Source: Blastocatellia bacterium (GTDB lineage: Bacteria > Acidobacteriota > Blastocatellia > HR10). Taken from it: 64,000 bases of DNA. Positions 34,404 through 44,648 of this stretch are shown here, in pieces. The position numbers and the translations under genes were made by a program. Numbering within the stretch: position 1 is the stretch's first letter; every line of letters starts with the position of its first letter. Location: NCBI GenBank assembly GCA_025055075.1, contig JANWYV010000006.1, positions 95,970 through 159,969 on the forward strand, given 5' to 3'. The notes beneath the pieces are model-generated. The model did no database searches. It was not told the origin of the DNA and saw nothing but the letters and a program-made list of their open reading frames with translations.

Positions 34404-36152
34404 ATGAGGAAACGGCATGTCGCCTTCAGCGTCTGGATGAGCGTGTGGATCCTGGGCTTCATCCTCTTTCCTGTTCGGGGGACCAGGGCACAGGAGCCCG
34501 CGCCATCCTCGAAGAAGCCAGCCCCTCAAGAATCGGTCTCGCTTGGACGCGTTCGACCGCTCATGGTCAAGCGCGTGGGCGTGGACGTGGAGAACCTCTG
34601 GTATCTCTCTTTGCACGATGCCATCCTGAAGGCGTTGGAGAACAACACCGAAATCCAGGTGCAGCGCACTGGGGTTCAGGTGAGCGAATTTGCGCTTCGT
34701 GCCGCTCAAGGCGCATATGATCCCGTCGTTTCGATCGGCGCGCCGCCTCCAGCGGCGGCCGCAGCCGCCGGAGGTTTCATCGGGGGCGCCGCGACACAGG
34801 GCTTCGGCTTCGAGTCGCGTTCGACGCCCGTGGCTTCGCGCTTGCAGGCCGGGCGCGATGCCAATGCCCTGCGAAGTCGAACATTCACCTACAACGTCGG
34901 CATGAGTCAGTTGCTCCCGACCGGAGGGAGCTGGCAATTCACCTTATCGAATCAGCGCACGACGACGAACTCGATCTTCGCCACACTGAACCCTCAGTTC
35001 TTCACGACGCTCTCCTTGGATTTCGTGCAGCCGCTCTGGCGCAACTTCCGGTGGAATTCGACGAAGCAGCAGATTCGAGTCGCCAAGAAGGCGCTCGACC
35101 TGTCCGATAGTCAATTCCGGCAGCGCGTCATCGAGATCATCACCCAGGTGCAAAAGGCCTATTACGACCTCGTCTTCGCGATTCGGAACGTCGAGATCTT
35201 GGAAGAGGCCGTCGAGCTGGCGCGGCGGCAACATGAGGAGAACCAGCAGCGCGTGGAGGCAGGAACGCTTCCCCCTATCGAGCTGCATCAATCGCTGGCG
35301 GAGATCGAGCGGCGAAATCAGGAGCTGATCGCTGCCGTCGCGCAGGTCACGGTCGCCGAAAATACGTTGAAGGGCTTGATTCTCCCGAGTCTCAACGATC
35401 CGCTCTGGCGGGCTAATATCGTGCCGACGGAGAGCATCGAATTCGTGCCGCTAGCTCTCGACGAGGAGAGCGCCTTGCGAGTGGCGCTGACGAATCGCCC
35501 GGAGGTGCAGCAGTTGCGGCTTCAGAAGGAACAAACGGACATCGCCATTCAGTATTTCGCGAATCAGACGCGACCGGCGATCAATCTGATCGCGCGCTAT
35601 GCGTCCTTCGGATTGGCGGGGACGGAAGTCCCCCCTCCTCCAGAGTTTCCGTTTCTGGCGGGGGGAGTTGCTGCGCAGTTCCTCGGCGGTCCGAGTCAAG
35701 CCATTGAGAATGCGCTGCGCCAGCGATTTCGCAACGTGGCCATTGGGGTGAGCATCAGCTTCCCCCTTCGGAATCGCACGGCCGAAGCGCAACTGGGACA
35801 GGCGAAAGCGCAAGCGCGCGCTTTGGACTTTCAAGAACAGCAACTCCTTCAACGGATCGCCATCGAGGTGCGAAACGCGCTGCAGAACGTCGAAGCCGCG
35901 CGTCAGAGTATCGAGGCCGCGCGCGCTGCGCGCCTGGCCCGCGAGAAACAGCTCGAAGGCGAGCAGGAACGCTTCGCTGCCGGCATGTCCACGAATTTCC
36001 TCGTCCTGCAATATCAGAATCAGCTCTCTCAAGCGCGCGGAGCCGAGCTTCAAGCGCTCATTGCGTATAACAAAGCGATCGCCGAGCTGCAGCGGGTGAT
36101 GGGAACGACGCTCGACGTCTACAACATCCGCCTCTCGACGGGTTCTCGGTGA
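34404..36152 (+). CDS. TolC-family outer membrane efflux protein
   Basis: 582 residues with a signal peptide ending near FPVRGTRAQ. The OEP fold is seen as two repeats: about 70-290 (LHDAILKALENNTEIQVQR, FDLVFAIRNVEILEEAVELARRQHEENQQRVEAGT) and about 340-575 (ALRVALTNRPEVQQLRLQKEQ, ISFPLRNRTAEAQLGQAKAQARALDFQEQQLLQRIAIEVRNALQNV, ERFAAGMSTNFLVLQYQNQLSQARGAELQALIAYNKAIAELQRVMG). It has an insertion rich in Ala and Gly near residues 110-140. It should trimerise to form a channel across the outer membrane. No inner-membrane pump or adaptor gene is adjacent, so its partner is unknown. RBS GGGAGGAAC. Confidence 0.9.
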   Translation: MRKRHVAFSVWMSVWILGFILFPVRGTRAQEPAPSSKKPAPQESVSLGRVRPLMVKRVGVDVENLWYLSLHDAILKALENNTEIQVQRTGVQVSEFALRAAQGAYDPVVSIGAPPPAAAAAAGGFIGGAATQGFGFESRSTPVASRLQAGRDANALRSRTFTYNVGMSQLLPTGGSWQFTLSNQRTTTNSIFATLNPQFFTTLSLDFVQPLWRNFRWNSTKQQIRVAKKALDLSDSQFRQRVIEIITQVQKAYYDLVFAIRNVEILEEAVELARRQHEENQQRVEAGTLPPIELHQSLAEIERRNQELIAAVAQVTVAENTLKGLILPSLNDPLWRANIVPTESIEFVPLALDEESALRVALTNRPEVQQLRLQKEQTDIAIQYFANQTRPAINLIARYASFGLAGTEVPPPPEFPFLAGGVAAQFLGGPSQAIENALRQRFRNVAIGVSISFPLRNRTAEAQLGQAKAQARALDFQEQQLLQRIAIEVRNALQNVEAARQSIEAARAARLAREKQLEGEQERFAAGMSTNFLVLQYQNQLSQARGAELQALIAYNKAIAELQRVMGTTLDVYNIRLSTGSR

Positions 36153-36246
36153 ACGCTGCGAAATGCGAGGTGATGGCGCGTGCCTCGCGCCGATCGCCGA
36201 AGTCGTCCGTGAGAGCCTTCGAGTTCTGCAGAGACAGAACGGAGGC

Positions 36247-38880
36247 TCATGGCCGAGCGAGCACGCGCAGGGCGTAGGGCACGCCATAGGCGTGCGTCCA
36301 TCCGAAGACGCGCAATCCGTGCGTGAAGCTCCAGATCGGACGGCTCCCGTCAGGATTTCGAGGAAGATGGCTCGCCTTCTCCAAGGCCGCGAACAATTCC
36401 CGTTGGGTCCAGGAATCGTCAATCGGGCGAGGCAAGGCCTCCATCTTCAGTGGCTCGATGCGTTGCCGCAACTCTTGGAGGAAGCTCGGATCACCCGTCA
36501 AATCATAGCCGACGACGAGGCTATGGATCGTCGCCAAGTATGATTCCATCCGGTGACTGAGCGGAGGGACATCTCGCACGCGCCGGGCATGTCGTACGAG
36601 CGCTGCGCGCACACGAGGATCTCCCGTGAGATCGAGATATCGCGCCAGCGCGTGAGAGGCATAATTCTGCGCATATCCGAAGCGATCCATGACGAGACTC
36701 CCCCCTTGCTCTCGCTCTTGCCAAAAGAGCATGCGCGCGATCCGATCGCGCAGCTCTTGGTGGTACCGTTCCTCCTTAGTGGCATCCCACACTTCGACGA
36801 GATTCCACACTGAGAGATAGAGGCGACGCCCGGTCAGGTCATGGTCGCCCCAAATCCGCTTGAGATAGGTCTCGGCCGTTTGGATCGCCACCTCCAATCC
36901 TCGGTGATAGCCCGATAGGTAGTAACTGGCCAGCCATCCCGCGACCCAAACATGCGCGCTCAAGGCGCGCGACCAATGCTGCATCCCGTGTCGGCGGCCA
37001 ATGCCGAGGTATTTCGTCCCTGGCGGCTGCCGAAGCGTCTCCCAAAAGTCGAGCGCGGAGTTCGTATCCCCGTAGTACTTTGGATCCGCGGGCCAATGCG
37101 TATTGTCCACGTCCATCGAATGCCGACTCGCAGCTTCCGCCGCCAAATATATCCGACGGTCTCCCGTGCGCAAAAAGTGGAACCATAGCATGAAGTCCAC
37201 AGCCGGTTCGTTGCACACCCAGACGTCCCACTTCTCCCCATCGAAGTTCAACTTCCCATCGCCGTAGTCGAACATCCCGAACCACGGCGCCCAGCGTTGG
37301 TTGAAGAGCCACCACTCGAATTTGTAATCCAGCGCGCGCTCGAATTCGGGAAAGCGGTCAGTGCGCGGGGCGAAGCGGCCGTATACCCCGCTCTCGGCGT
37401 ACCACGTTGGATCGGCATGAGCGACGGGAGGGGCGAGAACGTAACTCATCGTTCGTTCGATGTCGGCCGCGCCGCTCTTGTGGAAGTACAGGATCAGCTC
37501 GCTCGTCTTCGCGAGCCCTTGCGCCCAATTCTCCACCGTCCCTTCGGAACCGTCCTCGTACTCCAGTTCGCTCGACCAACGCGCGAAGCTCATCGGCTCG
37601 ACGCGCGGCGACCAGAGGAACGCCGTCAGACGTCCCGGCGCCTCCCAGCGCAGCTCCTTCGGATATTCTTCGAGGAAGTGTCGGATTCCGACGGCGACGC
37701 CCCATCGCTCATCCGAGAGGCTCAACCATCCATCGGCGCGTTCGGCCCGGGCGACCGTCTGCTCGTCTACATCGAGATGGGCGAAGAAGCCCTCCAATCG
37801 CCGATCCGGCGTGGATTCGGGAACAGGGGGCATGCGCGTCGGTTGTGGACCAGATTGAAGCAGAGAGATCGTGCGCGCTCCTGCGATCTCGCGAACGTGC
37901 TCGCGACGCCGTCCGTCCTGCCACCATTTTCCTTCGCGATAAACCGTTTGCATCCGCCGTCGAGATGACAACTTCACATCGAGCGCCAGACCGACGGCTG
38001 CGATACGATCGTTCGGCTGCGTCCATCCGGGATCGCCCGGCTCTTCGCGGCGAATCTTCTCGCCCTGTGTGGCGACGTGCGCGTGCTCGCCTTCCAGCGG
38101 CCGATGCTTATCGGGCACGCCCGTGTAAATGAACGTGTGGAGGACGCGGATATACGGCTTTCCCGCATAGGCGTGAATGCGCATCACGAAAGGCGCCGCC
38201 GGATTATCGGCGCGCGCGTACCGGTATTCGCCTTCGACGCGCAGGATGATGTGGAGCGGGCCGGATCCCTTCTCAACGACCGTTCGCGTAACGACCGCGC
38301 GCGAGGGATCCACGCCGGCGTCATCGAGAAAGTCGAGGAACGATCCGCGTCCGACGGGACCTTCGGCGATCACATCCGACTCATCGAACCCGTTCCCCTC
38401 CACATCCAGTTGGACGCGATGCAAGAATCCCCCTTCGCCCTTCCGTACCAGGAAGCGCAATGGTCCGGTTGTCACTTCGGCGAACCCGCGCTCGCCTTGG
38501 TTATTGATGACGATCGCGCGCTGCGGAGGCGGCCACGTTCGTCGCACCGTCGGCCCATACTCGACGAAATATTCATCGAAGGCCTCGGCGAAAAAGAAGA
38601 CCCAGATCCATTTCACGCTCTCATCGGCGGGCGCCCACGTGTTCACTTCCGTGATCTGCGAGGGGATCTCGCGCCCATCCGGAGCGAGGACGCGCACATG
38701 GTCGGGCGAATGAAGTGCGCCCTTGGGGAAGGGCAGCCCGAAGAGAATCGGCGCTCCCTCGCGCGGATGTTCGATGCGGATGCGCACGCGTGAGGAGGGG
38801 GGCAAAGATGATGGTGGGCGTCCTGGAACGGCCGAGCCCACGTGAGCCAGGAGAAGAATCATCGCGAGGAGTTCTCGCAT
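36247..38880 (-). CDS. Secreted exo-rhamnogalacturonan-lyase-like protein (PcRGLX/YetA-type)
   Basis: 877 residues from ATG 38880 with GGGAGAGG upstream. A signal peptide is followed by an N-terminal beta-barrel (about 30-130) with GLPFPKGALHS, the RIFT-like start of PcRGLX/YetA proteins: substrate 'upgrade' strands and PADESVKWIWVFF. The C-terminal half (about 480-877) has the alpha/alpha-toroid pattern of repeated long helices with W-rich segments (RWAPWFGMFDYGDG, HGMQHWSRALSAHVWVAG, YAQNYASHALARYLDLTGDP). The family contains exo-acting lyases on pectic rhamnogalacturonan. I infer a similar activity on an acidic glycan; exact substrate not known. It follows the PIG-L gene by 50 bases. Confidence 0.75.
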   Translation of the reverse strand: MRELLAMILLLAHVGSAVPGRPPSSLPPSSRVRIRIEHPREGAPILFGLPFPKGALHSPDHVRVLAPDGREIPSQITEVNTWAPADESVKWIWVFFFAEAFDEYFVEYGPTVRRTWPPPQRAIVINNQGERGFAEVTTGPLRFLVRKGEGGFLHRVQLDVEGNGFDESDVIAEGPVGRGSFLDFLDDAGVDPSRAVVTRTVVEKGSGPLHIILRVEGEYRYARADNPAAPFVMRIHAYAGKPYIRVLHTFIYTGVPDKHRPLEGEHAHVATQGEKIRREEPGDPGWTQPNDRIAAVGLALDVKLSSRRRMQTVYREGKWWQDGRRREHVREIAGARTISLLQSGPQPTRMPPVPESTPDRRLEGFFAHLDVDEQTVARAERADGWLSLSDERWGVAVGIRHFLEEYPKELRWEAPGRLTAFLWSPRVEPMSFARWSSELEYEDGSEGTVENWAQGLAKTSELILYFHKSGAADIERTMSYVLAPPVAHADPTWYAESGVYGRFAPRTDRFPEFERALDYKFEWWLFNQRWAPWFGMFDYGDGKLNFDGEKWDVWVCNEPAVDFMLWFHFLRTGDRRIYLAAEAASRHSMDVDNTHWPADPKYYGDTNSALDFWETLRQPPGTKYLGIGRRHGMQHWSRALSAHVWVAGWLASYYLSGYHRGLEVAIQTAETYLKRIWGDHDLTGRRLYLSVWNLVEVWDATKEERYHQELRDRIARMLFWQEREQGGSLVMDRFGYAQNYASHALARYLDLTGDPRVRAALVRHARRVRDVPPLSHRMESYLATIHSLVVGYDLTGDPSFLQELRQRIEPLKMEALPRPIDDSWTQRELFAALEKASHLPRNPDGSRPIWSFTHGLRVFGWTHAYGVPYALRVLARP

Positions 38881-38930
38881 CGTCGTCCTCTCCCGATCCA
38901 TTTGTCCAATTGTCCAAGCGGAAGCGTTCC

Positions 38931-41696
38931 TCAGCGTCCTTCTCGCCCGGCGTAAAGCAAGTTCACGAAAAGGCGAATGGCGCCGGGCACGCCGGCGGGA
39001 AGTTGGCGGAAGAACGCATAGCCGGTGAAGAGGTATGTCCCCCGTCCGTAGCGAGCGCGCAGGAGTCCTCCCTGGAGGGGCGGCTCGCCCGGATCGTGCG
39101 AGGCCAGGAGCGGCGTGAACCGTTCATCCCATCGCTCCATGAAGTACAGGCCGCGCTCCTGCACCCAGCCCTGGAAATCGCGTTCGGTGATGCGATTCGG
39201 CCAGTGAAAGAGCCGATCCTCCGGCAGGAGGATCTCGACCGGAGCGTCTTCTACGCTCACGCGTCCGCGCCCGAGCGTCGCTGGATAAGGCGTGAAGTTC
39301 CCGCCGTTGAATATCGCGATGTCCTGGTTGTATTGCACGAGCAACGTCCCTCCGCGCTCGACGAAATCCAAAAGTCGTCGATTATGCTCGCGCACATCTT
39401 CTCGCACATCGTACGCTCGAATGCCCAGCACGATCACCTGAAAGCGACTCAGATCTTCGCGCGCGAGCTGTCCCGGAGCGAGGACTTCGACGGTCAATCC
39501 GAGCTGCGCGAGGACGCGCGGGATCTCATCGCCCGCGCCCATGATGTACCCGACGCGCAGGCCGGTCGAGGGCACGACGACGTCCACGACGTGGATGCGC
39601 ACGCGCGCCGGTTGGAAGAAGGGGAACCACCCGATCTCGCGTCGCCCGACGAGCGTATAGCCCTCGGTGTACGATCGTCCCTGATACTCGGCGATGGCCG
39701 TCACGTCGTAGTGGCCTTCGCGCACATTCCCGGGCGTGATCTGGAACGTGACATTTTGCGTTTCTCCCTGGCGCGAGAAGCTCAAAGATTGCGCAGCAGG
39801 CTCGACGCGCCATCCCGACGGCGTCGCCAAGCGAAGCGTGACGCGGGCTTCGCCGGGCACGTGAGAGCGCACGCTCACGGTCACAGGGATCGTTTCGGGA
39901 GAAGACGCGCGCATCACGACCGATTCCGGATGGACCTGAACGGAGAGAGGGGGGCCGATCAAAAGGGGCCGATCCTCCTCGCCGTAAATCGGATCCACGG
40001 AGCGGGCGCGGACGACGGTGGCGATTTCACTACGCATTCCTTCGAGGGTGTAGTGCGCGCGAACGCGCACGGGCAGTGGTGGCAAAGGAAGCGTGGCATA
40101 ATCCGGGACGTCGAGTCGGAGGATCGCCTCCCGATGCGGATCCTCGCGCCTCCAATACGGACGCGTCCAAGCAATGCGATCGAGATCCGGAGGGATCGTG
40201 ATGCGGCATTGAAGGAAGGCACTCTCGTTAGAGCCGAGCGACTTCAGATCGCGTCGAAGCGTGACGACGGTGAAGCTCTTCGGAGCCTCGCACGCGAGGT
40301 CTTCGGCGATCACCGCGGCGCGGCCGCGATTCCACAATCGCGCCGTCACCGTGAACGTTTGCCCCGGAGAGACCGCGACGAAGGGTTCGCGGGAGCGCGC
40401 GAAGCCCATCGGCTCGTCCCCCCGATCCCCGGTCGTCGCTGACGCGTCTACGCGGGCTTCCATGACCAGACCGAGCGCCAGATTGATCGCGTGCGAGAGC
40501 TGCATCCGCTTCGTGCGCAAATGGAGCAGGAGATCTTCTCGCATCGCGGGCGACAACGGCGCGCGTTCGATGCGGGCGATGAGATCGGTGAGCACCGCGA
40601 GACCGCGCAGCAAGGGACGCGCCGCGCGCTCCGGATGTTCGAGGGACAGCGCCATCTGGGCTTCAGCGAGGTGTTGATCCACCTCGCGCAACATGGAGCG
40701 AAGGAACGGCAGCGCTCGCTCCTCCGCTCCCAGGCGAGCGGCTAACCCGGGCAGACTCGTGTCCAGACCATCGAAGAAATGCTCTTCCCGTTCTGCCGTT
40801 GGCACCCGCGAAGCAATGAGCCGATAGTGAACGTACCGATCTCCGGGGGGAACGATCACGCCGCCCACGCCTTGCGTGAGCTGAAGGCTCAAGCCCTTCA
40901 TGGCCAGTTGCGCGTAGGATTGTCCGAGCGCCGGATCATAGGCCCCCGTGTTCAAACGCACAGTGTGCGCTTCATCGGCGCGCACGCTGACGTAGAGCTT
41001 CTTCGGCGACCACGGCGACAATCCTTCTCGAATATGCTCCGGGAAGCGTGTGGGGTCGCCTGCGACCTCAAACGCTTCGCGCGCGAGGATCCCCGCCACT
41101 TGATGGTTTCCGTGTCCATCGCGGGGGGCTCCGTGGAAGCGCGCCACCACGACATCAGGACGAAAGCTGCGGATCACGCGCACCAGATCGGCGAGGGCCG
41201 GCTCACCTCCATCCCATTTCCGAAGCGTCTCCTCCGCCGTTTTGGAGAAACCGAAATCGGCCACGCGCGTGAAACGCTGCCGGACGCCATAGTGGGCATC
41301 GGCCGCGAGCAACTCGAGGGTGCGCACGAGACCGAGCGCATCCAGTAACTCCGGCCCTATCTTGTTCTGTCCCCCTTCGCCGCGCGTGAGCGTCAGCAGC
41401 ATCACTTCAGCGCCCAAGCCCCGTGCGACCAGCGTCAGCATCGCGCCATCCTCGTCATCCGGATGCGCCGTCACATGCAGCAGTCGCGCCGTCGTGCGCA
41501 ACTTCCGCAGCGCCTGCACCAGTCCCGGCAGCCCGGAATCCACACTGGGCTTGGGGACAACCTCGGTCCACGACTCATCAGCTTCCCAGGTCGAAATCGG
41601 CTGTGGGGTTCCCCACCCTGCGCGCAGAGCCGCTCCGAACAGGAAGAGGAGAAGGAAACCGCAGCACGCGCGGAGACTCGCAGATCGTCGTGGCAT
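38931..41696 (-). CDS. Secreted PIG-L-family deacetylase fused to NEW3-like and amidotransferase-like domains
   Basis: 921 residues from ATG 41696 (GAGAGGACCT upstream). Signal peptide about 1-26. The LmbE/PIG-L domain (about 60-300) has the zinc motif LLHVTAHPDDED, LTLTRGEGGQN and HGNHQVAG with the third ligand. This group removes acetyl from N-acetylglucosamine-type sugars. The middle has repeated beta-sandwich segments (about 440-680) of the NEW3/alpha-galactosidase-associated type (VSPGQTFTVTARLWNRG, TIPVTVSVRSHVPGEARVTL). The last 200 residues resemble a ThuA/amidotransferase fold (FQVIVLGIRAYDVRE, LLDFVERGGTLLVQYNQ). It lies between the TonB receptor and the lyase-like gene. Confidence 0.88.
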   Translation of the reverse strand: MPRRSASLRACCGFLLLFLFGAALRAGWGTPQPISTWEADESWTEVVPKPSVDSGLPGLVQALRKLRTTARLLHVTAHPDDEDGAMLTLVARGLGAEVMLLTLTRGEGGQNKIGPELLDALGLVRTLELLAADAHYGVRQRFTRVADFGFSKTAEETLRKWDGGEPALADLVRVIRSFRPDVVVARFHGAPRDGHGNHQVAGILAREAFEVAGDPTRFPEHIREGLSPWSPKKLYVSVRADEAHTVRLNTGAYDPALGQSYAQLAMKGLSLQLTQGVGGVIVPPGDRYVHYRLIASRVPTAEREEHFFDGLDTSLPGLAARLGAEERALPFLRSMLREVDQHLAEAQMALSLEHPERAARPLLRGLAVLTDLIARIERAPLSPAMREDLLLHLRTKRMQLSHAINLALGLVMEARVDASATTGDRGDEPMGFARSREPFVAVSPGQTFTVTARLWNRGRAAVIAEDLACEAPKSFTVVTLRRDLKSLGSNESAFLQCRITIPPDLDRIAWTRPYWRREDPHREAILRLDVPDYATLPLPPLPVRVRAHYTLEGMRSEIATVVRARSVDPIYGEEDRPLLIGPPLSVQVHPESVVMRASSPETIPVTVSVRSHVPGEARVTLRLATPSGWRVEPAAQSLSFSRQGETQNVTFQITPGNVREGHYDVTAIAEYQGRSYTEGYTLVGRREIGWFPFFQPARVRIHVVDVVVPSTGLRVGYIMGAGDEIPRVLAQLGLTVEVLAPGQLAREDLSRFQVIVLGIRAYDVREDVREHNRRLLDFVERGGTLLVQYNQDIAIFNGGNFTPYPATLGRGRVSVEDAPVEILLPEDRLFHWPNRITERDFQGWVQERGLYFMERWDERFTPLLASHDPGEPPLQGGLLRARYGRGTYLFTGYAFFRQLPAGVPGAIRLFVNLLYAGREGR

Positions 41697-41787
41697 AGGT
41701 CCTCTCGATGGATCACGAGATGAAAGACGAGGGGACGTCGGCGAGCGCTTTTCCGACATCCCCTCGGCTGCCTTCACGCGATCTCGT

Positions 41788-44634
41788 TCAGAAATTCAGC
41801 TTGAACCCGAGCTGCAACTGTCGCGATTCGAGCGCTCCCGCCCGCGGGAAGCGTGTGGGCAACGGTGAGACTAAGCTCCCGTCGGCGTTCACGGCCACCG
41901 TCGTCGTCAGGTCCGTGATGTTCGGATGATTGGTCAGATTGGTGAACTCCGCGAAGAACTCGACGTTGGCGCGCTCGCTCAAGCGCACAAAGCGGGAGTA
42001 CCGCAGGTCCACGTTGAAGTTGTTCGGCCCATCCACCGTGTTGCGTCCGATGAAGAGCGGCCGATCCATCAAGATGCGGTCGTTGTTGAGATCGCGATTG
42101 GCGAAGATATTGAACGTGTCGCCGCTGTCGGCGCTCACGATGAGGCTCACCTGATTGTCGTTCAAGAGCGCATTCCAGAATCGGTTCTCCACGTTCACCT
42201 TGGGCGCCAGGACGCTGCTCACGTAGAAGATGTGACGGCGATCCGAGAGCGAATTGCCGCGATCGCGACGCCGATTGGTCGGGTCCGAGAGCTGCACGTT
42301 GCTGTCGAGCACGTTCACCTCGGGCGCATCGTCAATGGCGTGCGACCACGTGTAGGAAGCCGTGAATTGGTACCCGTTCGAGAATCGCTTGATGAGCTGC
42401 ACGGTGACGCCGTTGTAGTTGGAGTTCCCCACGGACTCGTCCAGGAAGACGTTGTCGAATTCGGGGAAGAGCCGCGTCTGCGGATTCACGGCCGTGTCGA
42501 AGACGGGACGCCCGTCCGCGAGCGTTCGAATCGGGTTGATCGGGTTGATGTTCCGCCGCACAGGGATGCGCGTCCCCTTGGAGAAGACGTAGCTGAGGAC
42601 GACGGACATGTCGTTGGTGAGCGCCCGCTCGATCTGCAGATTCGCATTGCCCGAGTACAGGTTCGCGAAGTCCGGAGCGACGGCGTTCACGCTCACGCGC
42701 GGCAGAGGGAATCCCGGCGGCAACTGCTCGAGCGTCTGCGGGAAGGCCGGGGCGAAGGGACTCGTCCCCGCGACCGAGATCTCGCGGAAGCGCGGATTGC
42801 CATTGTTCAGGATCGCCAGGCGGTAGAAGTCGAGCTTCGGGAAGTCGTAGTAGATGCCGGCGCTCGCGCGCACAACGGTCTTCCGCTCTCGTCCGATCCC
42901 GTAGGAGAGGCCCACGCGCGGAGCGAAGTTGTTCTTGTCCACGTTGAAGTCGCGCGAGATCGGAAGCGGAGAATTCCGATCCGCGTTCGGGACGTCGTAC
43001 AGCTCATAGCGGACGCCATAGAGGAGCTTGAGGTTCTGCGTGACGCGCCAATCGTCTTGCCAGAACGCCGAGTAGAAGAACGCGCGCTCGCTGATCTCCG
43101 GATCCCCTAACCGCTGCCGGAAGGTCGTGTATCCTCTCGGGTTCACCCCTCTGACGGCGTTCAGATAGGCGTCGATGTTCGGGAAGACGTATTCGGCAAA
43201 GAGCGGTTCCCGTCGGAAATCGTCATAGGTCGTCATCGCGAATCCGAACTTGAAGGCGTGGTTCCCCCGGATGAACGTGAAGTTGTCCACGACGTCCACG
43301 CTCCTTTGACGGAAGCGCTGCCCATCGTCGGTCGGACCCCCAAACAGCGCTACGCCGGAGATCGTGATGGCCGGACCGCGCACGGCATTCTCCGGATTGG
43401 CCACGCGGAAGAAGCGTCGCCGCGCGTATTGGAAGCGAAACTCGTTGATCGCGCGCGCCGAGAACGTCGAGGTCAACTGCGTCGCCACCGAATCGGCAGC
43501 GTCAATGAAATCGGTCGAGCGCGTCAGCGAGAGAAGTCCGGCCGAGAGCGCGCCACCGATGTTGTTCGGCGAGCTGTTGCGGAACAGGTTATACCGGGAC
43601 ATCAGGCGATGCTGCTCGGAGATCGTGTAGTCGCTCCGCACGATGAAGAAGTTGACCCGTTGCGAGGCCGGGACGACGCCAATCTGCTTGGGGGTCAATC
43701 CGATGCGCGCGGCATTCTCCGGCGTGATGGTAATCGGGCGCGGGATGTCACGCCGCGTGAACTCATAGGCGCTGAAGTAGTGGAGTCGGTCGCGTTGGAT
43801 CGGGCCGCCCAGCCGCACCGTCACCGTATCGGCGGCGAAATCCGGTTTGGGTTGTGTGGGCGCCAGCAGCGTCGGACGCGCCGAGAAGGACTTGCGGCGG
43901 AAACGATATCCGGCTTCGCCGCGTAATTCGTTCGTCCCCGAGTCGGTGATCGCGTTGTAGACAGTACCTGTCGTCGTCCCGAATTCCGGAGCGAAGCCGT
44001 TGTTGACGACTTGGATCTCTCGGACGAACACTTCCGAGATCGGCATCAAGCGAATGCCCGCGCGATCGGCTTGCGTGTTCGTGTTTCCATCAAGCTGGTA
44101 GTTGATCCGATCCAGGAACCCGTTGGTATTCACCTTACGCGGGACGCCGAATTCGGGATTGGGACGCGCACTGACTCCCGGTTGCAAGAGCATGAAGTTG
44201 TAGATGTTGCGGGAAACCAAGGGGAGGTTCCGCACCTCTTGCACCGAGATCGTGTTGCCTTGTTCGATCTTCCCAATGTCAGCCACAGGGACATCGGCCG
44301 TGACCGTCACAGCTTGCTCGATCTGTCCGACTTCCAGCGTGACATCCACGACGGCCGTTCGACCAGCCGTGAGCGTGATGCCCGAGCGCACGGCTCGCTT
44401 GAATCCAGTGGCTTCCACACTGACTTCGTAGCGGCCAAGTGGCAGCAACGTCGCGCGATAAAATCCCCGCTCATTCGTCGTCAGCGTTCGCGCATACCCC
44501 GTGTCCAGATTGACGATGCGTACAGTGGCTCCAGAAACGACCGCTCCTGATGGGTCCATCACAATCCCCTCGATGACCCCATCGGTCGCCTGTGCCTGAA
44601 TGAGCAGAAACGTCGCGAGAAGCAAGTTCTTCAT
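41788..44634 (-). CDS. TonB-dependent outer membrane receptor with N-terminal carboxypeptidase-regulatory-like domain
   Basis: 948 residues from ATG 44634, which is preceded by GCAGGAGGGGGG; the frame stays open much further upstream but that part overlaps the ROK gene. After the signal peptide (MKNLLLATFLLIQAQA) comes a CarboxypepD_reg-like fold (GVIEGIVMDPSGAVVSGATVRIVNLDTGY, about 20-100), then the plug (VQEVRNLPLVSRNIYNFMLLQPGV, TNGFLDRINYQLDGNTNTQADRAG) and a large beta-barrel ending ESRQLQLGFKLNF with the terminal Phe used by the BAM machinery. Such Oar-like receptors are numerous in Acidobacteriota. It follows ROK by 14 bases; ligand probably a glycan fragment, inferred from the operon. 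Confidence 0.9.
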   Translation of the reverse strand: MKNLLLATFLLIQAQATDGVIEGIVMDPSGAVVSGATVRIVNLDTGYARTLTTNERGFYRATLLPLGRYEVSVEATGFKRAVRSGITLTAGRTAVVDVTLEVGQIEQAVTVTADVPVADIGKIEQGNTISVQEVRNLPLVSRNIYNFMLLQPGVSARPNPEFGVPRKVNTNGFLDRINYQLDGNTNTQADRAGIRLMPISEVFVREIQVVNNGFAPEFGTTTGTVYNAITDSGTNELRGEAGYRFRRKSFSARPTLLAPTQPKPDFAADTVTVRLGGPIQRDRLHYFSAYEFTRRDIPRPITITPENAARIGLTPKQIGVVPASQRVNFFIVRSDYTISEQHRLMSRYNLFRNSSPNNIGGALSAGLLSLTRSTDFIDAADSVATQLTSTFSARAINEFRFQYARRRFFRVANPENAVRGPAITISGVALFGGPTDDGQRFRQRSVDVVDNFTFIRGNHAFKFGFAMTTYDDFRREPLFAEYVFPNIDAYLNAVRGVNPRGYTTFRQRLGDPEISERAFFYSAFWQDDWRVTQNLKLLYGVRYELYDVPNADRNSPLPISRDFNVDKNNFAPRVGLSYGIGRERKTVVRASAGIYYDFPKLDFYRLAILNNGNPRFREISVAGTSPFAPAFPQTLEQLPPGFPLPRVSVNAVAPDFANLYSGNANLQIERALTNDMSVVLSYVFSKGTRIPVRRNINPINPIRTLADGRPVFDTAVNPQTRLFPEFDNVFLDESVGNSNYNGVTVQLIKRFSNGYQFTASYTWSHAIDDAPEVNVLDSNVQLSDPTNRRRDRGNSLSDRRHIFYVSSVLAPKVNVENRFWNALLNDNQVSLIVSADSGDTFNIFANRDLNNDRILMDRPLFIGRNTVDGPNNFNVDLRYSRFVRLSERANVEFFAEFTNLTNHPNITDLTTTVAVNADGSLVSPLPTRFPRAGALESRQLQLGFKLNF

Positions 44635-44648
44635 ACCCCCCTCCTGCT

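Noticed and set aside
38715..40442. 575-codon plus-strand frame opposite the PIG-L deacetylase gene
   Set aside because: Antisense shadow; the deacetylase motifs on the other strand are decisive and this frame has none.
41926..43110. 394-codon plus-strand frame opposite the TonB receptor
   Set aside because: Repetitive Val/Arg/Glu/His composition typical of antisense translation of a beta-barrel gene.
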